From Kitasatospora sp. A2-31 (lineage in GTDB: Bacteria > Actinomycetota > Actinomycetes > Streptomycetales > Streptomycetaceae), in NCBI RefSeq assembly GCF_022288725.1, contig NZ_JAKNTA010000002.1, positions 780,404 through 844,403 of the forward strand: DNA of 64,000 bases, given 5' to 3'. A program made the translations under genes and the position numbers. The notes below the pieces were generated by a model. That model was not told where the DNA came from and did no database searches. It was given only the letters and a program-made list of their open reading frames with translations. This document shows, piece after piece, positions 7,381 to 16,062 of this stretch (the stretch's first letter is position 1; each line of letters starts with the position of its first letter).

Positions 7381-10186
7381 AGGGGAGGAGGCCGCGCAGG
7401 GCGTGGGGGAGGATGCCGCCGTGCCGGTAGTAGTCGGCCTCGGTCGGGGTGTCGAGCCGGATGCGGGCCGTGAAGCGGGTCGTCCCGCCGGGACCGGTGG
7501 CCTCGACGTCGGCGTCGCCGGACGGGTCGGCGATCCCGCGTACGGCGTAGGCCTCCTCGCCGCTCAGGCCGAGCGACCGGGCGTCCTGCCCCGGCTGGAA
7601 CTGCAGGGGCAGCACACCCATGCCGACCAGGTTGGAGCGGTGGATGCGCTCGAAGGACTCGGCCAGCACGACCCTGACGCCGAGCAGGGCGGTGCCCTTG
7701 GCCGCCCAGTCCCGGGACGACCCGGACCCGTACTCCCGGCCGGCGATGACCAGCAGCGGTACGCCCTCATCGGCGTACCGGACGGCCGCCCCGTGGATGG
7801 TGGTCGGTTCGCCGTCGGGCAGGTGGCGGGTGAAGCCGCCTTCGGTGCCGGGCGCCAGGAGGTTGCGCAGGCGGATGTTGGCGAAGGTCCCGCGGATCAT
7901 CACCTCGTGGTTGCCGCGCCGGGAGCCGTAGGAGTTGAAGTCCCGCGGCGCCACCCCCTGGGCCTGCAAGTACTCGCCGGCCGGGGAGTCACGCCGGATC
8001 GCGCCGGCCGGGGAGATGTGGTCGGTCGTCACCGAGTCGCCCAGCAGGGCGAGGACCCGCGCACCGGTGAGGTCACCGGGCGGCCGCGGCTCCGGGCCGA
8101 GGCCGTCGAAGTACGGTGGGCATCGCACGTAGGTCGAGTCGGGATCCCACGTGAACAGGTCGCTCTCGGGCACGGGCAGGGCGCGCCAGCGTTCGTCCCC
8201 GGCGAACAGGTCGGCGTAGCCGGCGGTGAACATCTCGGGCCGCAGGCTGGTGGCGATCACCCGTTGGACTTCGTCCGGGTCGGGCCAGATGTCGGCCAGG
8301 CGGACGGGCCGGCCGTCGCCGTCGGTTCCCAGCGGGTCGCGGGTGAGGTCGAGGGCCATCGACCCGGCCAGGGCGTAGGCGACGACGAGCGGCGGCGAGA
8401 CGAGGTAGTTGAGTCTGACCTCGGGGTGGATGCGGCCCTCGAAGTTGCGGTTCCCGGAGAGGACGGACGCCACCGTCAGGCCGTCGGCGGTCACCGCCCG
8501 CGACACCTCCTCGATCAGCGGCCCGGAGTTGCCGATGCACGTGGTGCAGCCGTAGCCGACCAGGTCGAAGCCGAGCGCCTCCAGGGACGGCAGCAGACCG
8601 GCGTGCGCGAGGTAGTCCATGACGATCCGTGACCCGGGCGCGAGACTGGTCTTCACCCACGGCTTGGACTGAAGACCACGCTCCACGGCCTTCCGGGCCA
8701 GCAGGGCGGCGGCCACCATCACCTGGGGGTTGGAGGTGTTGGTGCAGGAGGTGATGGCCGCGATCACCACCGAGCCGTGCCCGAGCCGCTGGGTCCCAGG
8801 GGGCTCCGGTACGGAGTCCGCGGGCGGGGGCACGTCCCCGGACAGGGGCGCTTGCGCCGCCCGCACCGGCCGGTCGTCGGGGCGCTCGCCGGTCACCGAC
8901 AGCGGGTCGGAGGCGGGGAAGGACTCCTCGTCGCCCTCGTCCACGCCGGCCCGTCCGCCGGTGTCCGCGCTCGTGTCCGTACCGGTCCGTCCGCCCGTGT
9001 CCGTGCTCGTCTCCGTTGCGAGGGCGGCGAGGAGAGCACCGGGCGCGTCCGCCAGGGCGATGCGGTCCTGCGGCCGTTTCGGGCCGGCGATCGAGGGCAC
9101 GACGGCGGACAGGTCGATGTCCAGGGTCTCGCTGTACTCGGGGGTGTGTGCCGGGTCGTGCCACAGGCCCTGCTCCTTCGCGTAGGCCTCCACCAGCGCG
9201 ATGTGGTCCTCGTCGCGGCCGGTGAGCCGCAGGTAGGACAGGGTCTCGGCGTCGATCGGGAAGATCGCGCAGGTGGCGCCGTACTCCGGGCTCATGTTGC
9301 CGATCGTCGCCCGGTTGGCCACCGGCACCTCGGCGACGCCCGGCCCGTGGAACTCGACGAAGGAACCCACCACGCCGTGGGCCCGGAGCCGCTCGGCGAT
9401 GGTCAGCACCAGGTCGGTCGCGGTGCTGCCCGCCGGCAACGCCCCGGTCAGCCGCACGCCCACCACCCGCGGGAGCGGCATGCTGACCGGTCGGCCCAGC
9501 ATCGCGGCTTCCGCCTCTATCCCGCCGACGCCCCAGCCCAGCACCCCGAGGCCGTTGACCATCGGCGTATGGGAGTCCGTACCGACCAACGTGTCGGGGA
9601 AGACCAGACCGTCCTCGGTGAACACCACCCGCGCCAGGTGCTCCAGGTTGACCTGGTGGCAGATGCCGGTGCCCGGCGGGACGACCCTCAGGTTGCGCAG
9701 GGCCCGCTGTCCCCACCGCAGGAACTCGTACCGCTCCCGGTTGCGCTCGTACTCCAGGTCGACGTTGCGGCCGAACGCCTCCGGGGAGCCGAACCGGTCG
9801 GCGATCACGGAGTGGTCGATCACCAGCTCCACCGGCCGCCGCGCGTCGATCAGCGTCGGGTCGCCGCCGAGCGCCGTCATCGCCTCCCGCATCGCGACCA
9901 GGTCGACCAGGCACGGAACCCCCGTGAAGTCCTGCATCAGCACGCGGGCCGGCGTGAACTGGATCTCGGTCCCCGGCGCGGCCCGCGGGCCTCCCCACCC
10001 GGCCAGGGCGGTGATCTGGTCGCCCGTGACGGTACGGCCGTCCTCGTTGCGCAACAGGTTCTCCAGCAGCACCTTCAGGCTGTACGGGAGCCTTCCGGAC
10101 CCGGGGACGGCGTCGAGCCGGTAGAGCGAGCGGGACGCACCGAGCACCTGGAACGTGCCGGGGGCGGAAAAGGTGTCCGAGGTCAT
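7376..10186 (-). CDS. acnA: aconitate hydratase A
   Basis: Aconitase of the AcnA/IRP1 type, converting citrate to isocitrate in the TCA cycle with a [4Fe-4S] cluster. It has 936 residues against roughly 890-910 for most bacterial AcnA. Cluster cysteines are Cys481 (SCTNTSNPQ), Cys547 and Cys550 ([12 protein letters not shown]); [17 protein letters not shown] near 200 and the C-terminal swivel domain with [15 protein letters not shown] are intact. The extra length is a low-complexity Thr/Asp/Gly-rich insert at about 391-470 containing [12 protein letters not shown], placed just before the first cluster cysteine. The start has GAGGAG upstream. It stands alone on its strand. Confidence 0.95.
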   Translation of the reverse strand: MTSDTFSAPGTFQVLGASRSLYRLDAVPGSGRLPYSLKVLLENLLRNEDGRTVTGDQITALAGWGGPRAAPGTEIQFTPARVLMQDFTGVPCLVDLVAMREAMTALGGDPTLIDARRPVELVIDHSVIADRFGSPEAFGRNVDLEYERNRERYEFLRWGQRALRNLRVVPPGTGICHQVNLEHLARVVFTEDGLVFPDTLVGTDSHTPMVNGLGVLGWGVGGIEAEAAMLGRPVSMPLPRVVGVRLTGALPAGSTATDLVLTIAERLRAHGVVGSFVEFHGPGVAEVPVANRATIGNMSPEYGATCAIFPIDAETLSYLRLTGRDEDHIALVEAYAKEQGLWHDPAHTPEYSETLDIDLSAVVPSIAGPKRPQDRIALADAPGALLAALATETSTDTGGRTGTDTSADTGGRAGVDEGDEESFPASDPLSVTGERPDDRPVRAAQAPLSGDVPPPADSVPEPPGTQRLGHGSVVIAAITSCTNTSNPQVMVAAALLARKAVERGLQSKPWVKTSLAPGSRIVMDYLAHAGLLPSLEALGFDLVGYGCTTCIGNSGPLIEEVSRAVTADGLTVASVLSGNRNFEGRIHPEVRLNYLVSPPLVVAYALAGSMALDLTRDPLGTDGDGRPVRLADIWPDPDEVQRVIATSLRPEMFTAGYADLFAGDERWRALPVPESDLFTWDPDSTYVRCPPYFDGLGPEPRPPGDLTGARVLALLGDSVTTDHISPAGAIRRDSPAGEYLQAQGVAPRDFNSYGSRRGNHEVMIRGTFANIRLRNLLAPGTEGGFTRHLPDGEPTTIHGAAVRYADEGVPLLVIAGREYGSGSSRDWAAKGTALLGVRVVLAESFERIHRSNLVGMGVLPLQFQPGQDARSLGLSGEEAYAVRGIADPSGDADVEATGPGGTTRFTARIRLDTPTEADYYRHGGILPHALRGLLPS

Positions 10187-10200
10187 GGGAACGACTCCTC

Positions 10201-10237
10201 GCAGGCAGGCAGGCAGGCGGGTAGGCAGGAAGACAGG
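10201..10237. repeat. GGCA microsatellite upstream of acnA
   Basis: Four to five copies of GCAG/GGCA followed by diverged copies lie directly before the aconitase ribosome site. On the acnA strand this is a C/T/G-rich leader. Copy number could vary by slippage. Confidence 0.6.
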
Positions 10238-10373
10238 CCGGCGGCGGGCTCACGACGGTGCGACCCGGCAGGCCGGGAGCCGCGGGTGCGGCACCCCGAA
10301 GGCCGGCCGCACGGGCGGCGTTCCGTGCCCCGCGGCTACCCGCCGAACCGCTTCCGAACCGGGGACGCGTGCT

Positions 10374-10958
10374 ATGTTCCCGTCGCGGATCGAACGGCAG
10401 TTGCTGGGCACGGGGGCTGGGGTGACTTTGCTGGAAGCGCTGATCACGACCGTCACGGGAGCGGCCTCGGCGACCGTGGGAGTGCTGGTGGGCGGGATCG
10501 TCACCAGGAGAGGCCAGGACCATCAGTGGTCGCGCGATCAGCAACTGATCGCCTACCAGGAATTCCTCGGCCACTACGCCAAGTTCACGATGGTGATCAA
10601 GCGCGCACACGCCGACCGTCGCGGCTGGGACTACGACTGGGCCGAGTGGAGCGCCGTTCTGACGCGGGTCGGCTTGATCGCTCCCCCGGAGGTCGCGGTA
10701 GAGGTCGACGGCTTCGGGCAGTCGGTCGACCGCTTCCTGGACCGCGTCGCGCGAGAGGTCGATCCGGCCCGTGCTCCACTCGGCGAGGAGGAGTTCCGGG
10801 AGGCCAGCGCGGAGGTGGCCCGGTCGCAGATACGACTGGTCAATGCCATGCGACGGTCGCTGGGAGGCAGACGGAAGCCCCTGACGTTCTGGATCGGCGG
10901 GTCGCACGCCCGCGCAGGGGTTCGCGGATCGTCGGAGCGGTCACAGCCACTCGGTTGA
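10374..10958 (+). CDS. unknown membrane-anchored protein
   Basis: A 194-residue protein with one N-terminal membrane segment (about 17-40, VTLLEALITTVTGAASATVG) followed by a soluble helical domain containing Trp/Tyr-rich RRGWDYDWAEWS. A GTG at 10422, just before the membrane segment, is an equally good start and would fit a short N terminus better; GGGGAC before 10374 favours the longer form. I do not recognise a named family, though this layout (single anchor, then RAHADRRGWDYDW-type helix) is seen in small streptomycete proteins. It is transcribed away from acnA, so the two may share the promoter region. Confidence 0.6.
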   Translation: MFPSRIERQLLGTGAGVTLLEALITTVTGAASATVGVLVGGIVTRRGQDHQWSRDQQLIAYQEFLGHYAKFTMVIKRAHADRRGWDYDWAEWSAVLTRVGLIAPPEVAVEVDGFGQSVDRFLDRVAREVDPARAPLGEEEFREASAEVARSQIRLVNAMRRSLGGRRKPLTFWIGGSHARAGVRGSSERSQPLG

Positions 10959-11263
10959 TGACGGCGGCGGTGACGGTGGCCTCGTGGCGGACGGCGAGGG
11001 ACCGAGCTCGGCCACATGTCCCCGCCGCAGGTACGGGCACGCGAATACGCCACCGAGGCGTGCGCGGCGACGCTCGACCGGTTGGCCGGCGCGCCTCGGC
11101 GCACCGCTTGTGCCGGTGCCTCACTCGCTGTCACGGCCGGCCCTGTGGCAGCCCGAGGAGCGCTGACACGGGCTGGCGGCCTCGTGCAGCCAGCGGGGGC
11201 GGCTTCGTCCGGACGGCGGCTGCGCGGGGGCACACGTCTGCTGCTGCTCCTAGCGTCGGGGTT
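10959..11263. other. 305-bp gap
   Basis: Open frames on both strands here have Arg/Ala-rich shadow composition and no ribosome site. I see no gene, terminator or clear promoter. Confidence 0.4.
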
Positions 11264-11617
11264 ATGACGATGGAGAACACGGTGGTGGTGGGCGTGCGGT
11301 CGGCGGAGGAGGTGTTCGGAGCGCTGGAGGAGGTCGACGCGCGGCGCCGGCCGTTCACCGGCTACGAGCAGGGGCTGCTGGAGGCGTACCGGTGGGCGGT
11401 GGGCACGCGGTCCGTCGCGCCGGTGACGGCAGCCGCTACGGCCGGCCCGCTGGGGCCGTGCCGGGCGCAACTGCTCGCCGAGTGCCAGGCCGCGGCCGTG
11501 GCGATCCGTACGGGAGCGGACCGGTCGGAAACGGCACGGGTGGCGGACGACGAGCGGATGTTGGGCCTCTACGCGGGACTGGCCTGGTTATGCGGCCACC
11601 ATGACGACCGGCCCTGA
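11264..11617 (+). CDS. unknown small protein with a TTA codon
   Basis: A 117-residue soluble protein of unknown function, alpha-helical by composition, ending in a Cys/His-rich tail (WLCGHHDD). Start ATG at 11264; a second ATG six bases on is possible, and no strong ribosome site is seen. Codon 109 is TTA (11588-11590). In Streptomyces this codon is read only by the bldA tRNA, so translation may be tied to development. The gene is followed by a degenerate tandem repeat. No partner is apparent. Confidence 0.55.
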   Translation: MTMENTVVVGVRSAEEVFGALEEVDARRRPFTGYEQGLLEAYRWAVGTRSVAPVTAAATAGPLGPCRAQLLAECQAAAVAIRTGADRSETARVADDERMLGLYAGLAWLCGHHDDRP

Positions 11618-11683
11618 CCTGTCCTGACCGGCCCTGACCTGCCCTGCCCTGACCGGCGCTGACCTGCCCTGACCTGACCGGCG
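11612..11683. repeat. degenerate CCTGACC tandem repeat
   Basis: About nine short copies of CCTGACC/CCTGCCC-like units follow the gene at 11264 and begin inside its last codons. Composition is C-rich on the plus strand with no hairpin. Probably replication slippage. Confidence 0.65.
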
Positions 11684-11905
11684 CGCCCGCCGCCGGTCCG
11701 CGAGCCGGTCGTACGCTGGAAGAACCGGGCGACACAGCCGCCCGGTGCGCCAGTCGGAGCCCCTTCATCGCCCGCACCGCGATCCCACCTCCGGTGCGGG
11801 CGGTCGTACGCTCGGCAAGTGGCCCCGGAGCGCCACAGCGCCGGATCGCGTTGGTATGCGCCCGAGGCGCGGTCCGCGGCGCTCGCCCGCGGTCCCGCGC
11901 GGTGG

Positions 11906-12322
11906 TCAGCTGCGGCCGGTGCGGGTCAGCGCGTCCGTGAGGAGGCGGACGGCGGCTTCGGCGTCGGCGAGTTCGTCGTCGGTGGGCAGGACGGCGCCGA
12001 AGGCACGCCCGCCGGGGGCGTCCAGGGCCCGCCAGTGGAGAACCGGTGCGAGGTGGCTGCTGGCGTCGGCGAGGAACCAGGCGAGGTGGCCGTGGGTGCG
12101 CGCGACGGTCATGGCGAGAGCGGCGAGGGCCTCGCGCAGCGCGGCGAGCCGCTCGATCCTCGGCAGCGCCTCGTGGACGTCCGCGGGGCCGACGGCGCCG
12201 GCGAGGGCCGCAGCGGTCTGCCGGGCCAGAGCCGAGTCGGACGCGCTGAGGTCCCACGTCCCGTCGGCGAGCTGGAGTTGCGCCTCGTGAACGACCTGAT
12301 CGACCGCCTTGAACATGCTCAT
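11906..12322 (-). CDS. unknown 138-residue helical protein
   Basis: A soluble, mostly helical protein with no motif I recognise. It contains a His/Trp-bearing helix (MTVARTHGHLAWFLADASSHL) and an acidic patch near the C terminus (LPTDDELADAEAAVRLL). The ATG at 12322 lacks a good ribosome site, but TAGAGT ends seven bases before it, so a leaderless transcript is possible. Two perfect 19-bp repeats lie immediately upstream. The gene is divergent from the one at 12768. Confidence 0.6.
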   Translation of the reverse strand: MSMFKAVDQVVHEAQLQLADGTWDLSASDSALARQTAAALAGAVGPADVHEALPRIERLAALREALAALAMTVARTHGHLAWFLADASSHLAPVLHWRALDAPGGRAFGAVLPTDDELADAEAAVRLLTDALTRTGRS

Positions 12323-12340
12323 GGCCCAGACTCTATCCGT

Positions 12341-12378
12341 GGTGCGGGTGCCACCTCGGGGTGCGGGTGCCACCTCGG
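12341..12378. repeat. two perfect 19-bp tandem copies
   Basis: GGTGCGGGTGCCACCTCGG occurs twice head to tail, 18 to 56 bp upstream of the start at 12322. Placement in the promoter region suggests either a regulator site or a simple duplication. Confidence 0.8.
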
Positions 12379-12723
12379 GCCTTCCGGGCGGGTCCTTGGC
12401 CGCCGAAGTGGGGGCGGGACGGGGCGGTGCCGTGATGCCGGGGCCGTGACCTCGATGCAGAAGGTGGCTGCGGCGTCCGCGAACAGGGGCCGGCCTTCCC
12501 GGGCAGTCCGGGCCGGTGAAGCCCGAACAGTCTCGCCCGGGTCCGGAGCGCGAGGTGCGGCGTACGGTGGGGGCATGGGCGTCCTGATCCCCCGGCGGGC
12601 GCCCGTGGATCCGCCGCCGCCGGGCGAGGCGTGCGGGCGCGACAGGTGTGGCCATGTCCGACGAGTGGGTGTGGGGAACGGGCGAGCGGCCCGCGCCTGG
12701 AGTGCCGGGCACCCTCCTGGGGA

Positions 12724-12738
12724 CCGGGCAGTGCCCGG
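12724..12738. promoter_or_regulatory. palindrome before small gene
   Basis: CCGGGCA and TGCCCGG flank a single G, about 30 bp before the ATG at 12768. It could be an operator or an mRNA hairpin ahead of the ribosome site. GC-rich chance palindromes are common here. Confidence 0.35.
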
Positions 12739-12767
12739 GAGTCGGCGCCCACGAGGAGGCGGTGGCC

Positions 12768-13004
12768 ATGCCCGTTCACCGGCGTTACGCGGTGACCCTG
12801 CCCGGACCGGTCGGCGCACACGCCCGGCCCACGGTGCTCCTGGTGCACCTGAGTGACGACATCGCCCCGGGCGGCGGCCACGTCTGGACGGACACCACCG
12901 CACAGTGGCGGCTCCACATCGAGGGAGAGGCGGCGACCGTGCTGTCCGCCCCCGCGGAGTACACGGGCGGACACCCCTGCCTGCATGCCGTCCCGATGCC
13001 GTGA
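12768..13004 (+). CDS. unknown 78-residue protein
   Basis: A short soluble protein of unknown function. The start ATG at 12768 is chosen because ACGAGGAGG lies eleven bases upstream; an earlier in-frame ATG at 12654 would add 38 residues but lacks a ribosome site. The body reads as alternating strands (RYAVTLPGPV, PTVLLVHLSDD, WRLHIEGEAATVL), suggesting a small beta barrel or sandwich. Divergent from the gene at 11906. Confidence 0.55.
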   Translation: MPVHRRYAVTLPGPVGAHARPTVLLVHLSDDIAPGGGHVWTDTTAQWRLHIEGEAATVLSAPAEYTGGHPCLHAVPMP

Positions 13005-13245
13005 ACCCGCCACCTCGCCGTTGTCCGGCCGGACCGGCCGGAGGGGCACGGCCCCCGGTCGCATGGCCGGACGACGTGTGGATGCCGCTGTGAGGGGTAG
13101 GAGCAGGTCAATCGGTTCCGCCATCGTGGCGTACCGGATGCCCGTCGGCTGTCGCCGCACTGTTCCCCGCCCGATTGCGCGGGTTCGATGCCCCGGCCCA
13201 CCCCCCCTCTGACGGTGGAGCCTTCGGTGGGCTTGGAGCAGTGCC

Positions 13246-13641
13246 GTGACCACATACCGAGAACGCGCAGACCTGTATTCGGAACCGGACCTGGGGATCG
13301 AGATCAGCCGCAAGGGCGAGGCCGTGGTGTGCTCGCTGGCCGGTGCCCTGCACATGGACAACGAAGAGCTGGTCCGGGACGCTCTGGCCAGGGCGCTCGC
13401 CCAGGCGCCGACCCTGCTCGCCGTGGATCTGTCCGCCGTCACCTTGCTGACCTCCAGCGGCCTCAACGCCCTGCTGACGGCCCGCCGCCGCGCGGACGAC
13501 GACGGCGTGCCGATGGTGTTGGCGGCGCCCAGCCCGCAGGCACGGCGCGTCCTGGGGATCACCGAGGCCGATCTCGTCTTCCCGGTGTACCCGTCCCTGG
13601 AGCGGGCGGCGCGCCACTCCGGGGCCTCGCGCACCGTGTAG
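13246..13641 (+). CDS. STAS-domain anti-sigma factor antagonist
   Basis: A 131-residue SpoIIAA/RsbV-type protein. Such proteins bind a HATPase anti-sigma factor when a conserved serine is unphosphorylated, releasing the sigma factor. The core motif is at about residues 65-80 (LAVDLSAVTLLTSSGLNAL), and the first serine of TSSG is the expected phosphorylation site. The start is GTG with GGAG upstream. The next gene, 64 bp on, encodes a HATPase of the anti-sigma type, so the two form a partner-switch pair. A SpoIIE-type phosphatase at 28150-30777 could act on it. No sigma factor gene is adjacent. Confidence 0.88.
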   Translation: MTTYRERADLYSEPDLGIEISRKGEAVVCSLAGALHMDNEELVRDALARALAQAPTLLAVDLSAVTLLTSSGLNALLTARRRADDDGVPMVLAAPSPQARRVLGITEADLVFPVYPSLERAARHSGASRTV

Positions 13642-13705
13642 GACGCGCCGGGCTGGGCACACGCCGGGGTCAGACCCGCTGACCCGCTGCTGCACGGAAG
13701 TTCTC

Positions 13706-14167
13706 ATGCCCAGACCGCTGGCCGCTCCCGCCTTCCGCGAACGTCTGGATTTCCCCATGGGCAGCACCCGGTGCTCGCGCCGTGGCCTCGCGTTCGTCCG
13801 GGCGACCCTGGCGCTCTGGTGGACCGGTGCGGACAGCACGGCCGGCGACGACGCGTTGCTGGTGGCTGCCGAACTGCTCTCCAACGCCGCCCATCATGCC
13901 GGCGGCCCCCTCGTTCTGGACCTCCGGCTCGATCGCAACCGGCAGACATTGCGGATCGCCGTCACCGACGCCGTGCCCGATCCCCCACGGATGCGGAACC
14001 CGGAGGCGGGTCAGCCCCACGGCCGTGGCCTGCGCATCGTCGACCGGCTCGCCACCGCCTGGGGCACCACCCCTGCCGGAGCGGGCAAAACCGTCTGGGC
14101 CGAGCTCAGACTCCCCCCGGCGGACACCCTGAGCCCGCCGGACGGTGCCCGGCCGTCGCAAGGATGA
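13706..14167 (+). CDS. HATPase anti-sigma factor kinase
   Basis: A 153-residue RsbW/SpoIIAB-like protein with an N-box ELLSNAAHHAGG near residues 56-67 and a G-box GRGLRIVDRLA near 106-116. These bind ATP, and the protein probably phosphorylates a STAS antagonist and sequesters a sigma factor. The start ATG follows GGAAG. It is co-directional with the STAS gene 64 bp upstream, the likely cognate antagonist. Streptomycetes carry dozens of stand-alone HATPase proteins of this size, so the target sigma factor cannot be named. Confidence 0.85.
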   Translation: MPRPLAAPAFRERLDFPMGSTRCSRRGLAFVRATLALWWTGADSTAGDDALLVAAELLSNAAHHAGGPLVLDLRLDRNRQTLRIAVTDAVPDPPRMRNPEAGQPHGRGLRIVDRLATAWGTTPAGAGKTVWAELRLPPADTLSPPDGARPSQG

Positions 14168-14346
14168 CCACCCGGCGAAGCTCTCCTCTCCGCCACCGCG
14201 CGAGCCCCGACGACCGCTCCGGCAATCCGGCCGAACCCCGTCCCTGTCCGGCACCCTGCCGGCGACCTGGACGGACTCCACCTCCGCGGTACGGTCGTCT
14301 CGTCCCACGCGCTCCGCCGCGTCAAGCCATCACGACGTCGGCAGGC

Positions 14347-14757
14347 CTAGGCGGTCTGGGCCAGGGTGGCGTCGAGCCGGTTCAGGACGTGGGGCCAGCC
14401 CTCGGCCATGCCGTCGTACGCCTGTCGGCCCATCGGTGAGTCGAGGTCGAAGCCCGCGTGGGTGAGGACGAGGCGGGTGCCCCCGCCCTCCGGGTGCAGC
14501 GTCCAGGTGATGGTGGTGTCGAGCGAGCCCTCGGCGAATCGGTAGGCCAGCAGGCGCTGGTCGTCCACCTCGGTGACCTCGCAGGGCTGGTTGCCGAAGG
14601 CACCCATGTCGAGAGTGAAGCGGTGCCCGACGACGGGCTTGATGTCGCCGGCGGCCCACCAGCGGGCGTGGAGGTCAGGATCGGTCAGGGCCCTCCACAC
14701 CGCGGCGGGCGGGTGGGACAGGAACCTCTCGCAGGTGATCCTGTTGTTCTCGGTCAT
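14347..14757 (-). CDS. AHSA1/SRPBCC-family protein
   Basis: A 136-residue protein of the AHSA1 (activator of Hsp90 ATPase homologue 1-like) branch of the SRPBCC fold. The family pattern is clear: SHPPAAVWRALTDPDLHARWW near the N terminus, then WTLHPEGGGTRLVLTHAGFD, and the closing helix DGMAEGWPHVLNRLDATLA. Its ATG overlaps the stop of the ArsR gene (ATGA), so the two are translated together. ArsR plus AHSA1 pairs are a frequent actinobacterial unit, with the AHSA1 protein taken to be the regulated partner; its ligand is unknown. Confidence 0.88.
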   Translation of the reverse strand: MTENNRITCERFLSHPPAAVWRALTDPDLHARWWAAGDIKPVVGHRFTLDMGAFGNQPCEVTEVDDQRLLAYRFAEGSLDTTITWTLHPEGGGTRLVLTHAGFDLDSPMGRQAYDGMAEGWPHVLNRLDATLAQTA

Positions 14758-15068
14758 CTCTCGTCGTCCTCGTCCAGGAGATCGGACAGCGCGTCCAGGC
14801 GCTGCCTCCAGTAGTGCTCGAACGGATGCAGCCAGTCGCTCACCTCGGCCAGTCGCGCCGGTTCGAGGTGGTAGAAGCGGTGCCGGCCGCGCGGCTCCTC
14901 GCGCACCAGTCCGGCGGTACGGAGCACCGCCAGGTGCTCGGAGACAGCAGGCCTGCCGAGCTCGAACATGCCGGCCAGCTCTCCCGTGGAGCGGGGGCCC
15001 TCCCGCAGGCTTTCGAGCAGTCTGCGGCGGACCGGGTTGGCCAGCGCGCCGAATACGTCGGTTGGCAT
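14754..15068 (-). CDS. ArsR-type repressor
   Basis: A 104-residue winged-helix regulator: ALANPVRRRLLESL, then GELAGMFELGRPAVSEHLAVL (recognition helix) and REEPRGRHRFYHLEP (wing). No metal-binding cysteines are present, so a small-molecule or protein signal is likelier than a metal. The start is the ATG at 15068. A recognisable promoter ends about seven bases before it, so the mRNA would be leaderless or nearly so. A palindrome lies exactly between -35 and -10, as expected for autoregulation. The gene overlaps its AHSA1 partner by four bases. Confidence 0.9.
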   Translation of the reverse strand: MPTDVFGALANPVRRRLLESLREGPRSTGELAGMFELGRPAVSEHLAVLRTAGLVREEPRGRHRFYHLEPARLAEVSDWLHPFEHYWRQRLDALSDLLDEDDER

Positions 15069-15074
15069 GACACC

Positions 15075-15119
15075 AGTATGCGTCGGAGAATTCCGACGCG
15101 TCAACAATCTCCGACGCAT
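15075..15119 (-). promoter_or_regulatory. ArsR promoter with three operator half-sites
   Basis: On the minus strand TTGACG (15099-15104) and CATACT (15075-15080) are separated by 18 bp. That spacer contains the inverted repeat CGTCGGA-N4-TCCGACG. An outer copy, TCTCCGACGCAT on the plus strand at 15108-15119, pairs perfectly over 12 bp with ATGCGTCGGAGA at 15078-15089. The start codon lies seven bases after the -10. The layout fits repression by the ArsR protein and a leaderless message. Confidence 0.75.
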
Positions 15120-15192
15120 CCACGCGGCCGCTCTGCCCGACCGGTCGCGGGTCCGACGGTCGGATGGCTGCCCTGGGGACTGGGTCGGGGTG

Positions 15193-15885
15193 CTACGGCC
15201 GGGAGGCCGCGGCGCCGCTTCGGCGGACGCGGACGGTGGTGCGGTCGTAGAGGCGGGTGCCGAGGGTGCGCCACAGGAGACGGGCAGGGGCGGGCATGTG
15301 CGAAAGGAACAGCTGGCGCTCTTGTGCGGTCGCGTCCTCGAGGATCGCGCCCAGGAAGATCAGGAGCTTGGACTTGGGGACGCTGCGACGCCCGCGCTCA
15401 CCGACCTCGGACCATTCCTCGGCGGTGATGTGGTCCGCCATCAGGGGCAGCAGATGTTCCTCTTCGTCGTCCATGTGGGCGGTGGCGTGCCGGTCCAGTT
15501 CGCGCAAGGCGTCGGCGAGCAGGCGGGCGGTGTCGCGGTCGGCCCGGGTACGCCACCGGCGCGACAGCGCGGTGGCCGCGCCGAGCGCGCCGGCGACTGC
15601 CTCGTGCTGTCCGGCCATGCGTGCGACGACGCCGTCGCCGGGGGCGGCGCGCTCCTGCAGCTTCGGCCACAGCAGATCGTCCTCGCCCTCGTGGTGCTCG
15701 CCCAGAGCGCCGAGGACCAGGTCGAGGTGGTCGGCGAGCGTGGCAGTGCGCCGCCGGTCGCCTGGGGTGGCGGCTTCGACCAGGTCGGCCAGGAGCGGTA
15801 TCTCCCGGCGGAAGACGCGGTGCAGGACGACCATCTCCTGCGGGTCCAGACGGTCGGTGACGGGGGGCAGACCGGCGGCGGGCAT
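15193..15885 (-). CDS. hemerythrin-like HHE domain protein
   Basis: A 230-residue protein with a di-iron hemerythrin-type four-helix bundle: HRVFRREIPLLADLV, then GEHHEGEDDLLWPKL, MAGQHEAV, and RHATAHMDDEEEHLLPLM, which supply the His and Glu ligands. The C-terminal 60 residues are basic and helical (RQLFLSHMPAPARLLWRTLG). The start is the ATG at 15885 because AAAAGGA precedes it; ATGs 24 and 33 bases earlier lack a site. Family members sense or handle oxygen, nitric oxide or iron, which fits the stress character of the following 10 kb. Cytoplasmic. Confidence 0.88.
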   Translation of the reverse strand: MPAAGLPPVTDRLDPQEMVVLHRVFRREIPLLADLVEAATPGDRRRTATLADHLDLVLGALGEHHEGEDDLLWPKLQERAAPGDGVVARMAGQHEAVAGALGAATALSRRWRTRADRDTARLLADALRELDRHATAHMDDEEEHLLPLMADHITAEEWSEVGERGRRSVPKSKLLIFLGAILEDATAQERQLFLSHMPAPARLLWRTLGTRLYDRTTVRVRRSGAAASRP

Positions 15886-16062
15886 CCGGGTCCTTTTCGA
15901 TGAGGCCATGCTGATCATTTCGAGGAACCCGCAGCATAGTGGTCTTGGCTGTGCCCCCGGCCACCGGGGCGAGCCAGTCGTGCGGTTCGGCCAGTACACC
16001 CCTCTCGTACGGCGGCCGCGCGCGCGTCCGCCGCCACGAGAGGACGCTTCGAATCCGACGGT

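Larger units (their letters stand above)
12323..12767. other. 445-bp divergent intergenic region
   Basis: It holds the 19-bp repeat pair at 12341-12378 and a palindrome at 12724-12738. An ATG at 12575, preceded by TACGGT, opens a frame of about 94 codons (beginning MGVLIPRRAPVDPPPPGE) but the frame runs through the start of the next gene and soon becomes Arg/Pro-rich. I do not call it. Confidence 0.4.

Noticed and set aside
11016..11267. 83-codon frame between two small genes
   Set aside because: No ribosome site and rising Arg/Gly content; ends in a Leu run over a promoter-like region.
12718..12738. GGGACCGGGCAGTGCCC as a third DevR-like box
   Set aside because: The spacing and second half do not fit GGGACC-N3-GGCCC; it is better read as a GC palindrome.
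12575..12856. Possible leaderless gene beginning MGVLIPRRAPVDPPPPGE
   Set aside because: The -10-like TACGGT and the opening look plausible, but the frame becomes Arg/Gly-rich and overlaps the better supported gene at 12768.
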